From assembly GCA_022661535.1 (NCBI GenBank), contig JAKULF010000001.1, positions 1,612,001 to 1,676,000 on the forward strand: a DNA stretch of 64,000 nucleotides, written 5' to 3'. Numbering within the stretch: position 1 is the stretch's first letter; each line of letters opens with the position of its first letter. A model generated the notes under the pieces. It was not told the origin of the DNA. It saw only the letters and a program-made list of their open reading frames with translations, and searched no databases. Of the stretch, positions 34,675 to 47,274 are shown in pieces. This stretch comes from Eutypa lata (Eukaryota > Ascomycota > Sordariomycetes > Xylariales > Diatrypaceae). Made by a program: the position numbers and the translations under genes.

Positions 34675-36231
34675 ATGGATATCCCTGGGGATTGTCCTGT
34701 GAATTATCGAGAATGAATATACTGCGTTACGGGAGCATCGCTTTGGGTGGAACATGCTGTCTACCATCGAAGGATATTTGAGGAAACATAAATTACGATG
34801 TTACATCCTCACGGACATGATTCAAAGGCATGTCGCGGCCGTAAGTGGAGTGAACGGGGCTAGGCCAGATTCTTCTGTGTATAGCGGCGTTACGCGCGAC
34901 CTGTCAAAGGTGTGATAGAGTAGCTCCACCCACGTATGTAAGGGTGATTACCTTTATAGCTCCTTTTCCTTCCTCTCCAGAGCATTGAAAGATCTCGGGG
35001 TGGGATATGTATGACCATTGATGCCTGGTGATGTCATCATTGCTGTAATGGGGGCGACAGCGTCTGGAAAATCGTCCTTGATCAATCTCTGCTATAGCTA
35101 GTCCATCGAGGCTCGCACTATGTAGTTTGGCAACGATATCTGCTACAAGTCACATCACAGCATAGCAGACTATTCCTATATACCATTGCTTTCCAACAGC
35201 TCTTGGTAACCTTCAACTTCGCATACTTCTGGCGTCAATACTCAGCTAGTCTCAGAAATCAACCGTACAGAACTTCATCGTTCGTGCTGTAGTGAATCTA
35301 TGTAATCATGTACCACAGCTCTTTGCAGAGCAGATCTTGCGAATTCATGACTGTGTAGAGGGGATCTAGTTGCCATGTACTACAAGAATAAAAATGCCTT
35401 TTCTCCAAACATGTCCAGAGGAAGATATTAGGTAGCTCTGAGGAATCCACAGCAAGATCGCCATTGGTTAACTACCTACCTACGTGTATTTAGCTACAGA
35501 TTTCCCGACCTAGATCAATATAGGGTTTCTACCGCAGCGACCTAGATGAGAACCCAATATGCTAGCACCCTATACTATTTCCTCAAAAATTTCTGTATGT
35601 GTATTCAATAGAATGGGAGTCATAAGGTGGTTCTGCGCTAAACCCCCTCCCTTAGTGCATACACCAACGTTGTCTAACCTCTTTCCAACATTCTCCTAAG
35701 CCTTGTTACCCCAGACGCATTAACAAGGCAAAAACAATGAGTTACAAAATTAAAAAATTAAAAAGACAACAAGGGAATGGTAAGTGCAGACTTTTCTAGA
35801 CAATAACATACACCACACTTTCCGAGAGCTATTCGTAACCATTATTTATCCACGCATCTTGACAAATTCCCAGCAAAACAATTACACACCACCATCAGGT
35901 AAAATCTGCAGCAGCAGCAACAGTAGCTGTATGATCACTCCGTGACACATCATCACCTAGCATGAAGTAGTTTGACCAGGGTGTGAGATGAGTATTAAGA
36001 TGCTTACAGTTTCCCATGCACGATAGAAGTGAGTCTACCCCTTAGATGTACATGGACGAAAATATGTATATAACAAGACACATTTCCCACATTTATAAGA
36101 AACGTCGCCTATCCCGACAATGACAGTGACGCATATCCTGCAGGGTATCCAAGCACCTCTCTTGAAATGAACTTCTGAATTTTAGTGAGTAAATGCCAGT
36201 GACGAATGCTAAGACGATCCTGGTAATAACA
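34675..36231. other. intergenic with a P-loop gene fragment
   Basis: About 1.55 kb. Apart from the short P-loop fragment at 35021-35101, nothing coding is visible; stops are dense in all frames. Confidence 0.5.
35021..35101 (+). pseudogene. decayed fragment of a P-loop (G-domain/AIG1-like) protein
   Basis: A 26-codon frame reads MPGDVIIAVMGATASGKSSL and ends in a stop soon after. The strand-loop-helix form (hydrophobic beta strand, then GATASGKSS) is a Walker A motif in the context typical of fungal G-domain proteins (IAVMGxTGxGKSS). No downstream switch or G4 motif is in frame; stops follow at once. This reads as a relic. A chance match cannot be fully excluded. Confidence 0.45.
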
Positions 36232-36774
36232 TCAATTGTTCTTATTTCCCTCCTTCTCCAGCATTTCCTTGATATGCCCATTCAAGTAGTATTGGCGCAA
36301 CCTTGCTGGATCCATCTTAGATGCCCCTTCGACAAGACCAATGCACGTGCCCTCCCCGGCGCCGCACCAACAAGTAAACGGTACTGCTAGTGCCCATTCA
36401 GTGCTGGGATAGAAGAAGCTAAGCGTATCACCCGCCTTGAGGTCACGATCTCGTGCCACACGCATTTCCATACGCTCCATGTCACACTCGATCGTGGGAA
36501 CACAGCTGTGATTGAGATAGACGAGGTCAGAGTTTAGCTCTATATGGTGATCGCTCCCAGCCTGCACTGTAGCATAGGTAGGAATGTCTTTGGTCGTGGC
36601 TTTTGTGATCCGCGAGAAGAGAGACCCGGCGGGAAGATCGACAAGAGACTCCGCCCATGAACGGAAACCTCCTCCGCCGTCCCTAACCACCATGATATGA
36701 TTGAGGTCGGTGTCTTTCCTCTCAGAGAGGATTCTGGCCTTCTGAGCAGGCAAAATGGATGGATTTTCCACCAT
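36232..36774 (-). CDS. small SET-domain protein, 180 aa
   Basis: Single exon. The SET fold is shown by a strand region near residues 28-60, the catalytic-core motif LNHSC (LVYLNHSCVPTIECDM, about 85-100), DLKAGDTLSFFYPSTEW (the Tyr-bearing strand) and a post-SET-like CWCGAGEGTC, which would bind zinc and complete the lysine channel. Family members are S-adenosylmethionine-dependent protein lysine methyltransferases. At 180 residues it is close to the minimum for a SET domain and carries no other domain. The N-terminus (MVENPSILPAQKARILSERK) differs from histone methyltransferases, so the substrate may be non-histone. Fungal genomes carry several such short SET proteins of unknown role. Confidence 0.82.
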   Translation of the reverse strand: MVENPSILPAQKARILSERKDTDLNHIMVVRDGGGGFRSWAESLVDLPAGSLFSRITKATTKDIPTYATVQAGSDHHIELNSDLVYLNHSCVPTIECDMERMEMRVARDRDLKAGDTLSFFYPSTEWALAVPFTCWCGAGEGTCIGLVEGASKMDPARLRQYYLNGHIKEMLEKEGNKNN

Positions 36775-39700
36775 GGCGGGAGTTTATCGAGCGTGTGATG
36801 TTTTCTGTCGAGCGTTTTTGATGCGGTTGTTGTTTTGGTCTGCGCGGTATTTCTTGGACTAGAACGAATATAATGAGGTGGTGTAAACCCTTCTCAACTC
36901 TTCGTTTAAATATAGGAGCGGCTTGAGGGATTTGACACGTATGTAGTGAATTGAGGTATAATTCAAGGATAGTTGTTGTATCCACCAGCCAGTTTAAAGA
37001 CGCAACTTTCACAGCTGTTCTTAAGAGCGCACATCCAATATTAATATGCAGTTGGTAAGAACCTCATGTACGATTCTCACAAATCTGACCTATTACGCAA
37101 CTGCGAAACGCAAAACGTTGCTTATCGGTGTTGATTGTAATGTTACAGGTCTTTTTCCAGCAGCAACAACAACAACAGCAACTGGGATTAAAAGTAAGAT
37201 TCAATCCAATGTCAATTAAATTCCCGCATGGAATGTGCTAATACGCGCTAAATCAGGAACTATCTCTTAGTCATAATAGAGAGGCATTTTTATTTTCTTT
37301 ATTGCTTCTTCTTGCCTATATATAACACGTCACATATAGGAGCCTGACCGTAGCACAAGAGATCGATGATGTGTCGTTTGGATCGCTTTTCAGTGACTCT
37401 TTCTTCCAATGGCTCTCTGATAGATATGTGGCTAGATATCTATTGCGTCATCTCTGTATATCATGCTTTACGTGTGTTATGAATGTAGATGTTACCCGCG
37501 TTTCCATAGAGCCCCTTTACCACGTCTTGAGCGAAAAATAACATCCAGACTCCATCACCGAGTCAGATCGATGACAGAAGGCCCCGCCAACCCCTCATTA
37601 TCCTAGCGCTGACTAACAAGATCCCGTAGTACTTATTTAGTCTAGACTGGGATTCTAGATTGGTGAATCTATAGTTTAATAATTGCTAACCGACTAAGCT
37701 CGGAAACAAGGGTGACACATTGTGGGGTTATCTAGATCATCCGAGGCTAAATGGCCATTGTAATAAAACCAAAAGGAGCACCACAATACCGTCATTTCAT
37801 GTGATGCTATGTATGGATCATCTGTAGGGTTGCTGCGAAGCTGGTTTAACCCGAATGATCGTGTTATTCATGTTCGTCCCACCTCAATCTACTTAATTCT
37901 ACTACTGACCTTGCAAACACCGTGCCTGTAAGATCTGGCTACGTCCCTAGGTAGACAACTTAATAGACAACCTAATACGAATTGGGAATTAGACCTTCGC
38001 GAGACCGATCGGTATAATGGCCCAATTCTCCAGAGACTATAATGTGGCACAACAAGGCGCAACTGAAAATCAACTATCAGAGTGTACTGCGGGAGTAAGG
38101 CGGCGCCTATGCTAAAACATTTCGCTATGTAGCTGTGTGTTGTCGAGGAAGCAGCTGAAGCCCCGCGAATCTCTGACAAGAGGAGCAACATCTCGGTTAT
38201 CCTAAGGGCCTGGATTCCACATTCACGGAAGTTGATTCTTGGCACCGAGAACTATCCACTATCGGGATAGAAATCAAGGATAGACAGCCTTCGGTAAACT
38301 TTGAGGATGACCGGCAGGCCTACTTGTCAACGGTCGAGGAATAGCTGACCGTCAAATTAGCGGTGACCGCAGAACTCCGCCTCAGCATGCTACCCCTAAC
38401 GCTAATCTAATACTGTCACCCAACAGGTATGAGGACGGAGTATATCCTACTGGATAGGATGGACCTCGCCCATTGTGTCAAGACACGGATTGAGACCAGT
38501 TATGACGGGTGATCTAGATAGGTTTTCGTCGTTTAGAGATGCCGTTTGAGGAGATGAGAGTAAATGAGTATAGGTTAGAGAGGCTGTTAGAGCTTCTGAT
38601 AGCAGGTAACGGACGGCCTTGCTAGCATACTAATTCTGATTCCTATTAGCGGCGCAATGCCAATACTCTCCATGACCATCGTTTCGGCATAGATAAAGCG
38701 CGTAGGTCGGTAAAATGTAACCAGTCGGAAATTGGCTCCGATAATCCGTAGCGAACTGAAGAACACAACGATAAACCAACTACCCCCGCGACGCTATTCA
38801 GGTTTATAGCAGGGAAAGTAACACCACATGATGGGTAGGGCGCAAAGGATATAATCTATATAATGGCTGTGGCATCACGATACGTGACTACAGCTGTTCT
38901 TAAGCATAGGTAGGGCTAGATGAGGAGTGGGCGTAGAGAAAGAATTTGGAAGATTTGGAAGAGATGACAGTAGAGACGGCACGATAGGATGCGTTACACT
39001 TCACATTATTTGGAAAAGAGTGGCAACTAAGAGCCAACAAAACTCGCATACGATTCTCTAAACTCAGTGCCTTGTTTGCGCCCTGCCTGTAGGTTGGTGG
39101 GTAGATTTAACTCGTCATCCTGGTTTGCTAGATTGGGGTAGTTATGTTATACTGGCCGTATCAGCCAGGTAAAAAGCTACCAACTACAGGTGAATGACGG
39201 TAACTGTCCAGAAATTATTTCAGGTCACGGTTGATTTTTAGGTCCGAAATGGAGTATTGCTCTGATATATCATCCGCTGCAGAAAAACGCCGCATCACTG
39301 CATAGGTCCCTGCAGGTTCGTATTACCAACCTGTCAACGGACTTTCAGCGTGATAGGCAGGGGTCTATGATAAGAAAGGCTTAAGCCTCCTGAAATGGCT
39401 CTTAAGATGATAATCTAACCGAGATTATTAACCTTCTGGACTAGAGGCGGATTTAAATCTCAATTTCACAGAGAAACCATCGTGAGCCCCATAGGCAATA
39501 ACGATAGTCGAGGTATATATCGCTGACTATTTGCTATTCAGATGAGCGTACAAAGAAGGATTGAACCAGCGATAGTGAGGACCACAAGCGATAGTCATGG
39601 GTGAATTCTTTTCATCTCTTCATAACAAGTAACTCTACAACCTGGGATCGGAAGGATACAATTGTATAATGTGTTGCTATTTTGCAGGTGTTGATATATC

Positions 39701-39867
39701 ACTAGAAATCTGTCTAGCACATTTCCAATTGTTATCTCTTAATCGGTTTTCTGTATGTGTGTCTAAGACGACCAATTGAGTTCGTGTCTATAAGTTTTCA
39801 TGCGACGGGCAGTCATTTATACAGTCGGGTTACACAGGATGCGTAAATAATATTATTTATAGGTCAT
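36775..39867. other. 3.1 kb gene desert
   Basis: No supported gene on either strand; stops are frequent and the longest frames lack family features. A short CAG/CAA run (CAGCAGCAACAACAACAACAG) lies near 37158-37178. Composition is ordinary rather than RIP-like. It may hold very old degraded elements, but none can be named. Confidence 0.5.
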
Positions 39868-42377
39868 TTACATGACCCCTGTGCGGACAACCTTATCTGC
39901 ACCTCGGGTTCTATCAACATCATTGTACACGATCCTTTGACCCTTGAACACCGACCGAAAAAATAGCAATATATCTTTCCTACTTTCCCAAAGGGGGACG
40001 CATGTAATGGTGATTGCCCCAAAGAAAGCCCAGATGAACGTGACCACAATCCACCCAGTAAAGAAACTCTTACTAAACACATAACTACTTCCGTACATGG
40101 GAATTGGCCAGAGTATCGTCATCGAGATTGCGATGAACAATGCAAGTCCTAGTGCGATGTTTCTAGCTTTGAGAAGTTGCCTCTCAATGGCTTCATGGTT
40201 TTGTAGCTCCGCTTCTGTTCTTTCGACTGCGGACTTGATAGCGGGATTCCCATCTTTGATATCAATCGCGAAGGCCGTATCGTCTACTTGTTTGAGCTCC
40301 TTGAACTTTTCAAAGTCGTAGTCTTCTGGCTTGATATACGTGACCAGGGGTGTCAACACGACCGGCGCGGAGAGTGCCAGCATATTACCTGCTACAGTTG
40401 GTATAAAGTCCGACAGGGTAGCGATACTGATGACACCAGATCGTTGATAGGCCACTCCGATCCAAGTACCTATCGAAGCGATGGAGCTCAACAAAGGCAC
40501 CAGCGTCACAGCATACTTGTTCTGCTTCCTCCAGAACAGGGTACAAGTACTAGGTATGACGGCACCTAGAGACTCGTTAACTCAAGCTATAGCTATTCAT
40601 CTAGCCTGAGACTTACCATCAATAACGATGCCAATAGCAGTCACGATGAAGGAAACAGAAGTGCCTGCATATACTAGTCCAACAGCAATGGCAGCTGCAA
40701 TTAGACCGAATGCCACAACGGCAATATGAGAGACGAAGACGAGCTGCTTTCCCGTTGCCTCTGGGTTTATGTACGAGCGATAAAAGTCATACGTAACTAA
40801 GCTCGTTACCGCTACCGTCTCTGTAGCCAACAACATTAGCACATCTTATGAATTTCTTCAAACAATGTCAGCAGCCAAGATAGAAACTCACCGGAGCTCA
40901 TGGCAGAAGTGATGGCTTGGAAAATCATGAGAAGAACAGCAATCACTCCACCTTTACCCATTATTGTGTAAGCAACATATGGCATGGTAAGGGCATTGTT
41001 GATCTCTTCGGGTGATAAAGGGGTTGGGTACGTTGGCCTAGTTTAGTTAGCTGCTAGTTATCACTCATTGTTTCAGGACCAAACGTACCAAGCTGGGGTA
41101 TGCTCTAGGGCTATGGCCCCTAAACCAAAGGTCGTCGATATACAAAAGGGTATAGTGAACTGGGACTTCGGTTAGTTGAATTCAAAAGTTCTCATCGTAA
41201 GCATTACCCAGCATAGAGATCCTAGGAGATATCCCGCAACGGTAGACTTGGGATCAGCAGCTATAGCTTTCTGGAAGAGTCTACATTCCCCACTAACATC
41301 AGCAAATGAACCATTACCTGTATATAAACTCTGGTCACAATGAGCAGCGCCAGAGAGCGGCTTTTTCCCTTGATATTTTACTCACTGAGAGTCGACTGTC
41401 GCCGAGAATCCGCCGCCCAAGAAGATCAGTCCAACTAGCCCCCCATAAAAGCTGCGCATCGTCAAGAACTCGCCGTCGGCGTTCCCCTCCACTGGTCTAA
41501 TTTCTGCTGCGGCTTTCAACAGGTCCCACATACGGCCAGGAGATCCAACATGGTCAGATGTAGCATACATGACGAACATGGAGACCAGCATAATCACATA
41601 GATGATCACCGTGTGGACTGGACTGTCTTAGTATATTCGGGATCTTACTGTAGTTGAACGGAAGTTAACTCACCCCATTCTGTTAGAAAGGTTGCCTTGA
41701 TCCCTCCAAACAGGGTATATATGCAGACACCCAAGGGAAACAGAAAGCAGACAGCAACCTTGTTGATCCCGGTTACAAGGTTGAACGCATCGGCACCACC
41801 AACCAACAAATTGACTGCAATAAAGATTTGATAGATCAAGGAGTAAATTGCGAGGACAATATGACCACCTGCTCCATAGCGATGTTTCACCAGTTCCAGA
41901 AAGGTGTGTGCATTTGGTGCCTTTCTCTTCAACTCTATGGCTAAAACTGCGAAGGTCAGAATGGGAACTGAGCATCCAGCCCCAAACCTATAACGCCAGT
42001 GAGCTTCGCGATGATGAACGTATATTGTCAGTTATACTGACCAAAATGTGGCTGCAATTCCATACGAATAGCCAAATGTGGTCGAAGTCAACAAGGTTGC
42101 GCTCAGGGTCCAAGACGACACGACCGAAGATGCGATGAGCCCTGTTTTGATAGACCGTTTTGCGGTTAGGTACATCTCTGAGTCTTGCACCTCAGCAAAG
42201 TATCTTTTGAGCAAGTACGTCGTCAAAGTCATGAGAAGCGCAAACGCGCCGCCTTACAAAGAATCAGCCATTCAGGGTCATCTGTGCTTGTTCGGGCATC
42301 GGATGCTCACCCAAACCAACTATAATGCCATAGCCGGTGCCTTGACTAAAGATCGGGAAGAGTTGACTGCTGCTCAT
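39868..42377 (-). CDS. solute:sodium symporter family, DUR3-type urea/polyamine transporter, 671 aa
   Basis: Nine exons: 42377-42311, 42252-42042, 41987-41674, 41617-41386, 41280-41208, 41159-41089, 41037-40892, 40820-40617 and 40565-39868. The total is 2016 nt and every join keeps frame. The protein has many hydrophobic helices, as expected for a plasma-membrane symporter. Family features are GTGYGIIVGLGG at the start, YLTAKRSIKTGLIASSVVSSWTLSATLL, GAGCSVPILTFAVLAIELKRKAPNAHT, FLELVKHRYG, ATFLTEWVHTVIIYVI and FSATVDSQLFQKAIAADP. These match fungal DUR3-like urea active transporters (some also carry polyamines). The C-terminal region has a hydrophilic loop (about 540-585) before the last helices and a basic tail. 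It is divergent from the monooxygenase gene at 43134. Confidence 0.9.
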
Positions 42378-43133
42378 TTCGTCGATTCTTTTTATCCTGA
42401 CTCGAACTTCGGTCTAGGGCAGGAGGTGCTTATTGGTTGATCACGTAGCATCTTGCATATTACCTACCACAGTGGTGGAAGAAACTGGCATTGCTGAGGG
42501 TTATGAAGTCCACCGGCTTTACCTCAGAACACTATCCCCGGGAATATTTCAAGCTTGAAGAAGCTAATTTTGATGATTGCGAACGTGTTTTATGGGTCAT
42601 ATGGTGTTATGAGTACTACTCATGTTTCAGTATATAGGTACTACCCATTTTTGGACGTTCGATATTGACTAGATCCCTAATCTTAGTTCTGCCTCACTGA
42701 ACAAAAGACAATAGTAAGAGAAAGTAAATGCAAGGGCATGCACAGGTTGTGAACGGGGATATGTAGGTGGAGACTCATTATATGAACATGTGTACGTACT
42801 GGCTCCAGAACGGCTTGAAAACCCCGCAATTAAGGCAATTAAGGGAGAGAAGAGGGGACGTGGGGTGTGCATTGCATTTTTGATATAGTAATACAGTCGA
42901 GTTATGGCGACATAGATGGCTCTATCTAATCATTGGTTGGATGGTGCCATAGTATCGGATACGCAGACCATCCCGATACCAATCAGTATATCTTGTGGGT
43001 CAAGTTCCACCCACACCCACACCCATCCTACCTGCATGCCTATAAGGAGGCATCTTAAATGATAAGCTCCTGATGCAAGAGCGTGACTCCCCAATGATCT
43101 TCGAGAGGAAAAGTACGAAATTTTTGAAGCAGC
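42378..43133. promoter_or_regulatory. divergent promoter region, symporter / monooxygenase
   Basis: 756 bases between two start codons on opposite strands. A C-rich run (CCCACACCCACACCCATCC) lies near 43009-43028. No operator can be assigned with confidence. Confidence 0.4.
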
Positions 43134-44691
43134 ATGTCAAACAACACTGTCGACGCCGAGCAAGCCCGGGCTACAGCAAGTAGCCGATGGCAATCTGCAG
43201 CTAAGCCTGATAGCCCAGCTGCCTGGGTCAAGCGAGCCGCGGAGGTGGCAGAGATCTTGAATATCGATGCCGTTGAGCGAGACTATGAGAAGAAGTCCCC
43301 TTTTGCTGAAGTCAAGCTGCTGAAAGACGCTGGTCTAGTTAATATTCTTGGTCCTCGAGAATATGGTGGTGGTGGAGAGACTTGGCAGACTTCTTATCAA
43401 ATTACTACAGAAGTTGCGAAGGCTGATGGGAGCATTGGTCATCTACTAGGGAATCACTATTCATGGTAAGATGAAACGAATCGAAACTACATAGTATTAT
43501 TTCTAAATACGTGTGATCAGGTTCTGGAGCTCCCAGATTCTTGGAACCCCTGAACAAGCCAAGCGATGGTTGCGGGAGTTCACTGAGGGCAACTACTATC
43601 TTGGTGGTGCAGTGAATCCCCGTAATGCCGACATGATCGCCCGTGATATCGGTGACGAGCTTGTCTTCAACGGTGACAAGTTCTTCTCAACAGGTCAGTC
43701 GGCTCCACAGAGGTATCATTGTTCTAGGCTAATTATGCTTCCTTGAAGGTGGCGTCGTTAGTGATGTGACGGTATTAGAAGGTGTCTTAGAAGACGATAG
43801 CAAGACACACGTCTTCGCATTTGTGTCCACTCACGACCGTGGGATTTCCTTCAAGGGCGATTGGGATGTCATAGGACAACGCTTGACGGTAGGCGAGATC
43901 TCCCCTACCTCGAAGAGACACAATCATTAATAAACAAATACTACAGGAATCTGGCGGTTGTGTCATAACGAATGTTCACGTTCCATGGGACCATATCGCA
44001 GGCTGGGTTGACAAGAAGCTCACACCGCGTGATGCATATCATGACTTCATCCTTCCGCCTGTACAGCTTCAATTTGCTGCTGTCCATGTAGGGGTTGGTC
44101 TCGGTGCTATCGAAGCAGCCGCTGAATACACGCGTACCCGCACACGTGCATGGCCGTATGGTGGCGATGACAAGATTAAGGCTACGGACGAATGGTACAT
44201 CCGGGAAGGCTACGGTAGACTCCAAGCCAAACTTTGGGCAGCTGAGGCTCTGGTCAACAAGACCGCTATGCAAGTTTCGAAGCTCATTCATGCCCCCAGA
44301 AAAGAGCTCACACAGGAAGCGCGTGGGGAAGTCGCCGTTCGTAAGTCTTCATATACATGCAGCTCCCTACTTATAAATCTATGGACTCATAGTGTCACCA
44401 TAGAAGTGGCAGCATCCAAGGCAATAGCCATCGAGGCAGCTCTCGAAGCTAGTTCCAAGATCTTCGAAGTCATGGGTGCCTCATCGAGTCTCACCAAGTA
44501 CGGCTTTGACCGTTTCTTCCGAAATACTCGCGGTAAGCGTTTTCTGCTGGCAACATATGGCGCTAAACCTGCTAACTCTTGCGTGACCCGCGGTAGTACA
44601 CTCCTTGCATGATCCAATTTCGTACAAGTTCCGAGAAGTTGGTAGCTGGGCACTATTAAGGGAAGTTCCCGAGCCAAGTTGGTATACTTAA
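43134..44691 (+). CDS. DszC-like flavin monooxygenase (acyl-CoA dehydrogenase fold), 420 aa
   Basis: Six exons: 43134-43465, 43521-43693, 43749-43888, 43947-44340, 44404-44532 and 44597-44691 (1263 nt). The fold is that of acyl-CoA dehydrogenases: an N-terminal helical domain (AAEVAEILNIDAVERD, then LKDAGLVNILGPREYGGGG), a middle beta domain (GGAVNPRN, FSTGGVVSDVTVL) and C-terminal helices (VGVGLGAIEAAAEYTRTR, IFEVMGASS). The C-terminal NTRVHSLHDPISYKFREVG and PEPSWYT are typical of the DszC/SfnB-like branch, annotated in fungi as 'thermophilic desulfurizing enzyme' proteins. Members use reduced flavin and O2 rather than acyl-CoA. A role in using organosulfur compounds is possible but inferred. 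The acceptor at 44403 was chosen because nearer acceptors put a stop in frame. Confidence 0.88.
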
Positions 44692-45366
44692 CTGCCGCCG
44701 GTAAACGTGGCTTAGTCTCGAACCCTTAGCCTACGATCCTTAGCTAGTGTCCCAAGTACGATGAAGGGAACCACTAGTTGGTGGATAGTCTTATAATCAC
44801 AAAAGAGAGGTCCTATGTATAATCATATAACTAAACATGCCCATGAATGAATCTAACCACACCTTTGTTGCATAGCTTTTTATTAACTCCGAGGAGTATT
44901 ACTAGTTGGCCTTTTCCAAAGCTTAGGAATCAATCCACCCGTTTTCGTTGATTAGGATGTCTAAGAGAACAGCAGACCAAGTTACTATCACTCCGCCAGT
45001 AGCAAGATGATATCAAAATCTCAACATATGTCCTTAGATAGGGTTTCTCTACACAGGGGCCCCGCTATACTATGATTTACGTCATCGGAGCTATAGAGAT
45101 AAGCGCTATAAATACCATTGCGACAGCCCGGGTTGCGATGACGCCAGGTATACGGTTGGCCGAACTAGCGATTTTTAGCTCAATTCAGTTCATGAGATAA
45201 CCATGGAATCGTTCCTTCTTTAGATTGCCCTAAGAAAACCCCCCTTACTATTTATGCCATCATCCGTCACGTCGTTTCAATCTCAAGAGGAATATTGTTG
45301 TCATTCTTCGATCAAGTGTTAGACCCTGTTTGTAGACATTGTGTTCGGACCCCTGGAATAATTAGG
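44692..45366. other. intergenic, no gene seen
   Basis: About 675 bases between the monooxygenase and carbonic anhydrase. It should contain the latter's promoter. No RNA gene or repeat is obvious. Confidence 0.45.
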
Positions 45367-46047
45367 ATGTCTTTTGTTCATCAAGCAGCTAAAGAGTTCG
45401 AGGCCGCAAACGAGAAGTATGCGGCTTCTTTCAACAAGGGTGACTTGCCTTTGCCTCCCGGTCGGTATGTGATGTCCTCCAGTCTTGAGAATTATGCTCC
45501 ATTGTCCGACCGCTGACAGTAGTGTCTCATCAGAAAGGTGGCTATAGTCGCTTGTATGGATGCTCGACTTGGTAAGTCGTCTTCATTTAAGCATTCCACC
45601 ATCGAGCTATGAGCTGACAGGCTGCCTCAGACCCGGCTAAGGTACTCGGTCTGGAAGAAGGCGATGCCCATGTCATCCGCAATGCCGGCGGGAGAACCGT
45701 CGAAGCTTTACGCAGTCTAGTTATATCTCAGCAACTTCTAGGCACTCGAGAAATTGTCATTATTCACCACGTAAGTTCCTGATGGGTGCCCTAAGACAAT
45801 CATTAAGCTAACGAATAGGCAGACTGATTGTGGAATGCTCACGTTTACGGATGAAGCTCTCCGGGGCCAGATCAAAGAAGGAGAGTTAAAGTCCAATGCG
45901 GATCATATCGCGTTTCTGCCCTTCAATGACGTGAAGCAGAGTGTTCTCGATGACATTGCTGTGTTACGGGCGAGTCCGTTACTTCTCGACGTACCTGTAA
46001 CGGGATATATCTACGAGGTCAAAACCGGAAAGATTGTAAAGGTCTGA
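45367..46047 (+). CDS. beta-class carbonic anhydrase, 166 aa
   Basis: Four exons: 45367-45464, 45534-45571, 45631-45770 and 45823-46047 (501 nt). It interconverts CO2 and bicarbonate with zinc. Zinc ligands are Cys40 in ACMDARLD, and His92 and Cys95 in HHTDCGM; the Asp42-Arg44 dyad is intact. VIRNAGGR and [15 protein letters not shown] are the usual strands. At 166 residues it is a short, cab-like form seen in many ascomycetes, with no targeting peptide, so probably cytosolic. The C-terminus [14 protein letters not shown] is standard. The second exon is only 38 bases, and an unspliced reading would miss the active site. It lies next to a urea-type transporter, which may or may not be meaningful. 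Confidence 0.92.
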
Positions 46048-47165
46048 AGGAAATTTGACATAGTTTGGAAAGTGTCGTAGGGTCGGACGCGACAACTCTT
46101 GTCAATTAATATAATTATTGTTATATGGTATCCTATGGTCCGTTAACGTATTAAGGGCTACAGCCCTCGTCCTCCTACTATGAAAATCTACCCACGCCCG
46201 CCAATATGTAGAGAATATGCATGTTCCGGTGCCGTTTGGTTGACGAAATAGTGCATATAAAGGGAGCCGAATCCTTGAACTACATATATCCTAAGTCAGG
46301 GAACAAGACGGCGAAGAAATATTAACCACCACGAGTTACTCCTTGTTGTCCTTCCCGCGCTGATCTTTCAAATTCGCCATTGGATTTTCTTATTTACTTG
46401 GTATCCGGGCTATAGGAAACTAGCCGCCCTTGGTTTGACCGCTAGTGCAGCTGCTCGGACATGGGCACTCTCTAATGGAGCGTCAGTATCCTCAAGAGAG
46501 GCGTTGATATTGTCAAGTGAGGCACTAGTTAGCAGCCTGCAAAGAGGCGACTATGTTTCTGGAGAGGCATTCGTGTTTACCAGCGAAGTATCGTAGCTTT
46601 TAACCTTGGTGTTTCGCTCTTCAACCCTGACATTTAAGTTTCCGATCCGCATCGTATTTTCCTGGTAAGCCCCTTCCCATGTCATTAACCCAATGTAGAA
46701 TGTTTTCACTGTCGACATTCAGTTCCGGTATGCGAATAACTTCATTATTGCAAGTTAGCTGAGGTTGTCTCTTAGGTGCTGCTCCCCGTCTTTGTTCTAT
46801 GTGTTTCCAGCCTCTTTCTCCGTAACCAAATCCTTGAAGTCGGGACATAAATATTTTCACGAATTCATCTACTTCGATTTTCGTACGAAGAAAATTCTAT
46901 ATCTATTGCGATCTGTTAATTGCCATATTTCGTACGGGGGGATAATTTCAAGTGCCTGCGCAGGTAGTTAATATTCAGCACTAAGGTATAGGCGTCTAGT
47001 ACATACATACATACATACCTCCTTAGCTACGTGTTAGGGTAGCTACTTACATACACGTGCACTTACGTAAGTACGCATATACCTTATTATTAATATTACT
47101 TAATACAAGATACGCTCAATTCTACTTGAAATATTTTCTACCTACCTTAAGTCTACCCAAATCTC
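46048..47165. other. intergenic, left edge of the accessory island
   Basis: No supported gene. A minus-strand frame at 46860-46621 (79 codons) lacks family features. (CATA)n occurs near 46998-47020, and TACCTA-type simple sequence grows denser towards 47.1 kb. Confidence 0.45.
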
Positions 47166-47232
47166 CCCTACGCACATACACACACACATACACGCAGAGG
47201 CGAGAGAACGAACGAACGAACAGACGAACGAA

Positions 47233-47274
<42 letters not shown>

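Noticed and set aside
37889..38245. Minus-strand 118-codon frame in the gene desert
   Set aside because: No domain features and surrounded by dense stops; likely chance.
37012..38905. Repeated 15-mer ACAGCTGTTCTTAAG at about 37012 and 38890
   Set aside because: One or two shared 15-mers are expected by chance in 64 kb and the flanks do not match.
43060..43066. TGATAAG as a possible GATA-factor (AreA-type) site before the monooxygenase
   Set aside because: About two HGATAR matches are expected by chance in a 756-base region, so a single site is not evidence of nitrogen control.
46621..46860. Minus-strand 79-codon frame left of the island
   Set aside because: No family similarity that I can see and no plausible exon on either side.
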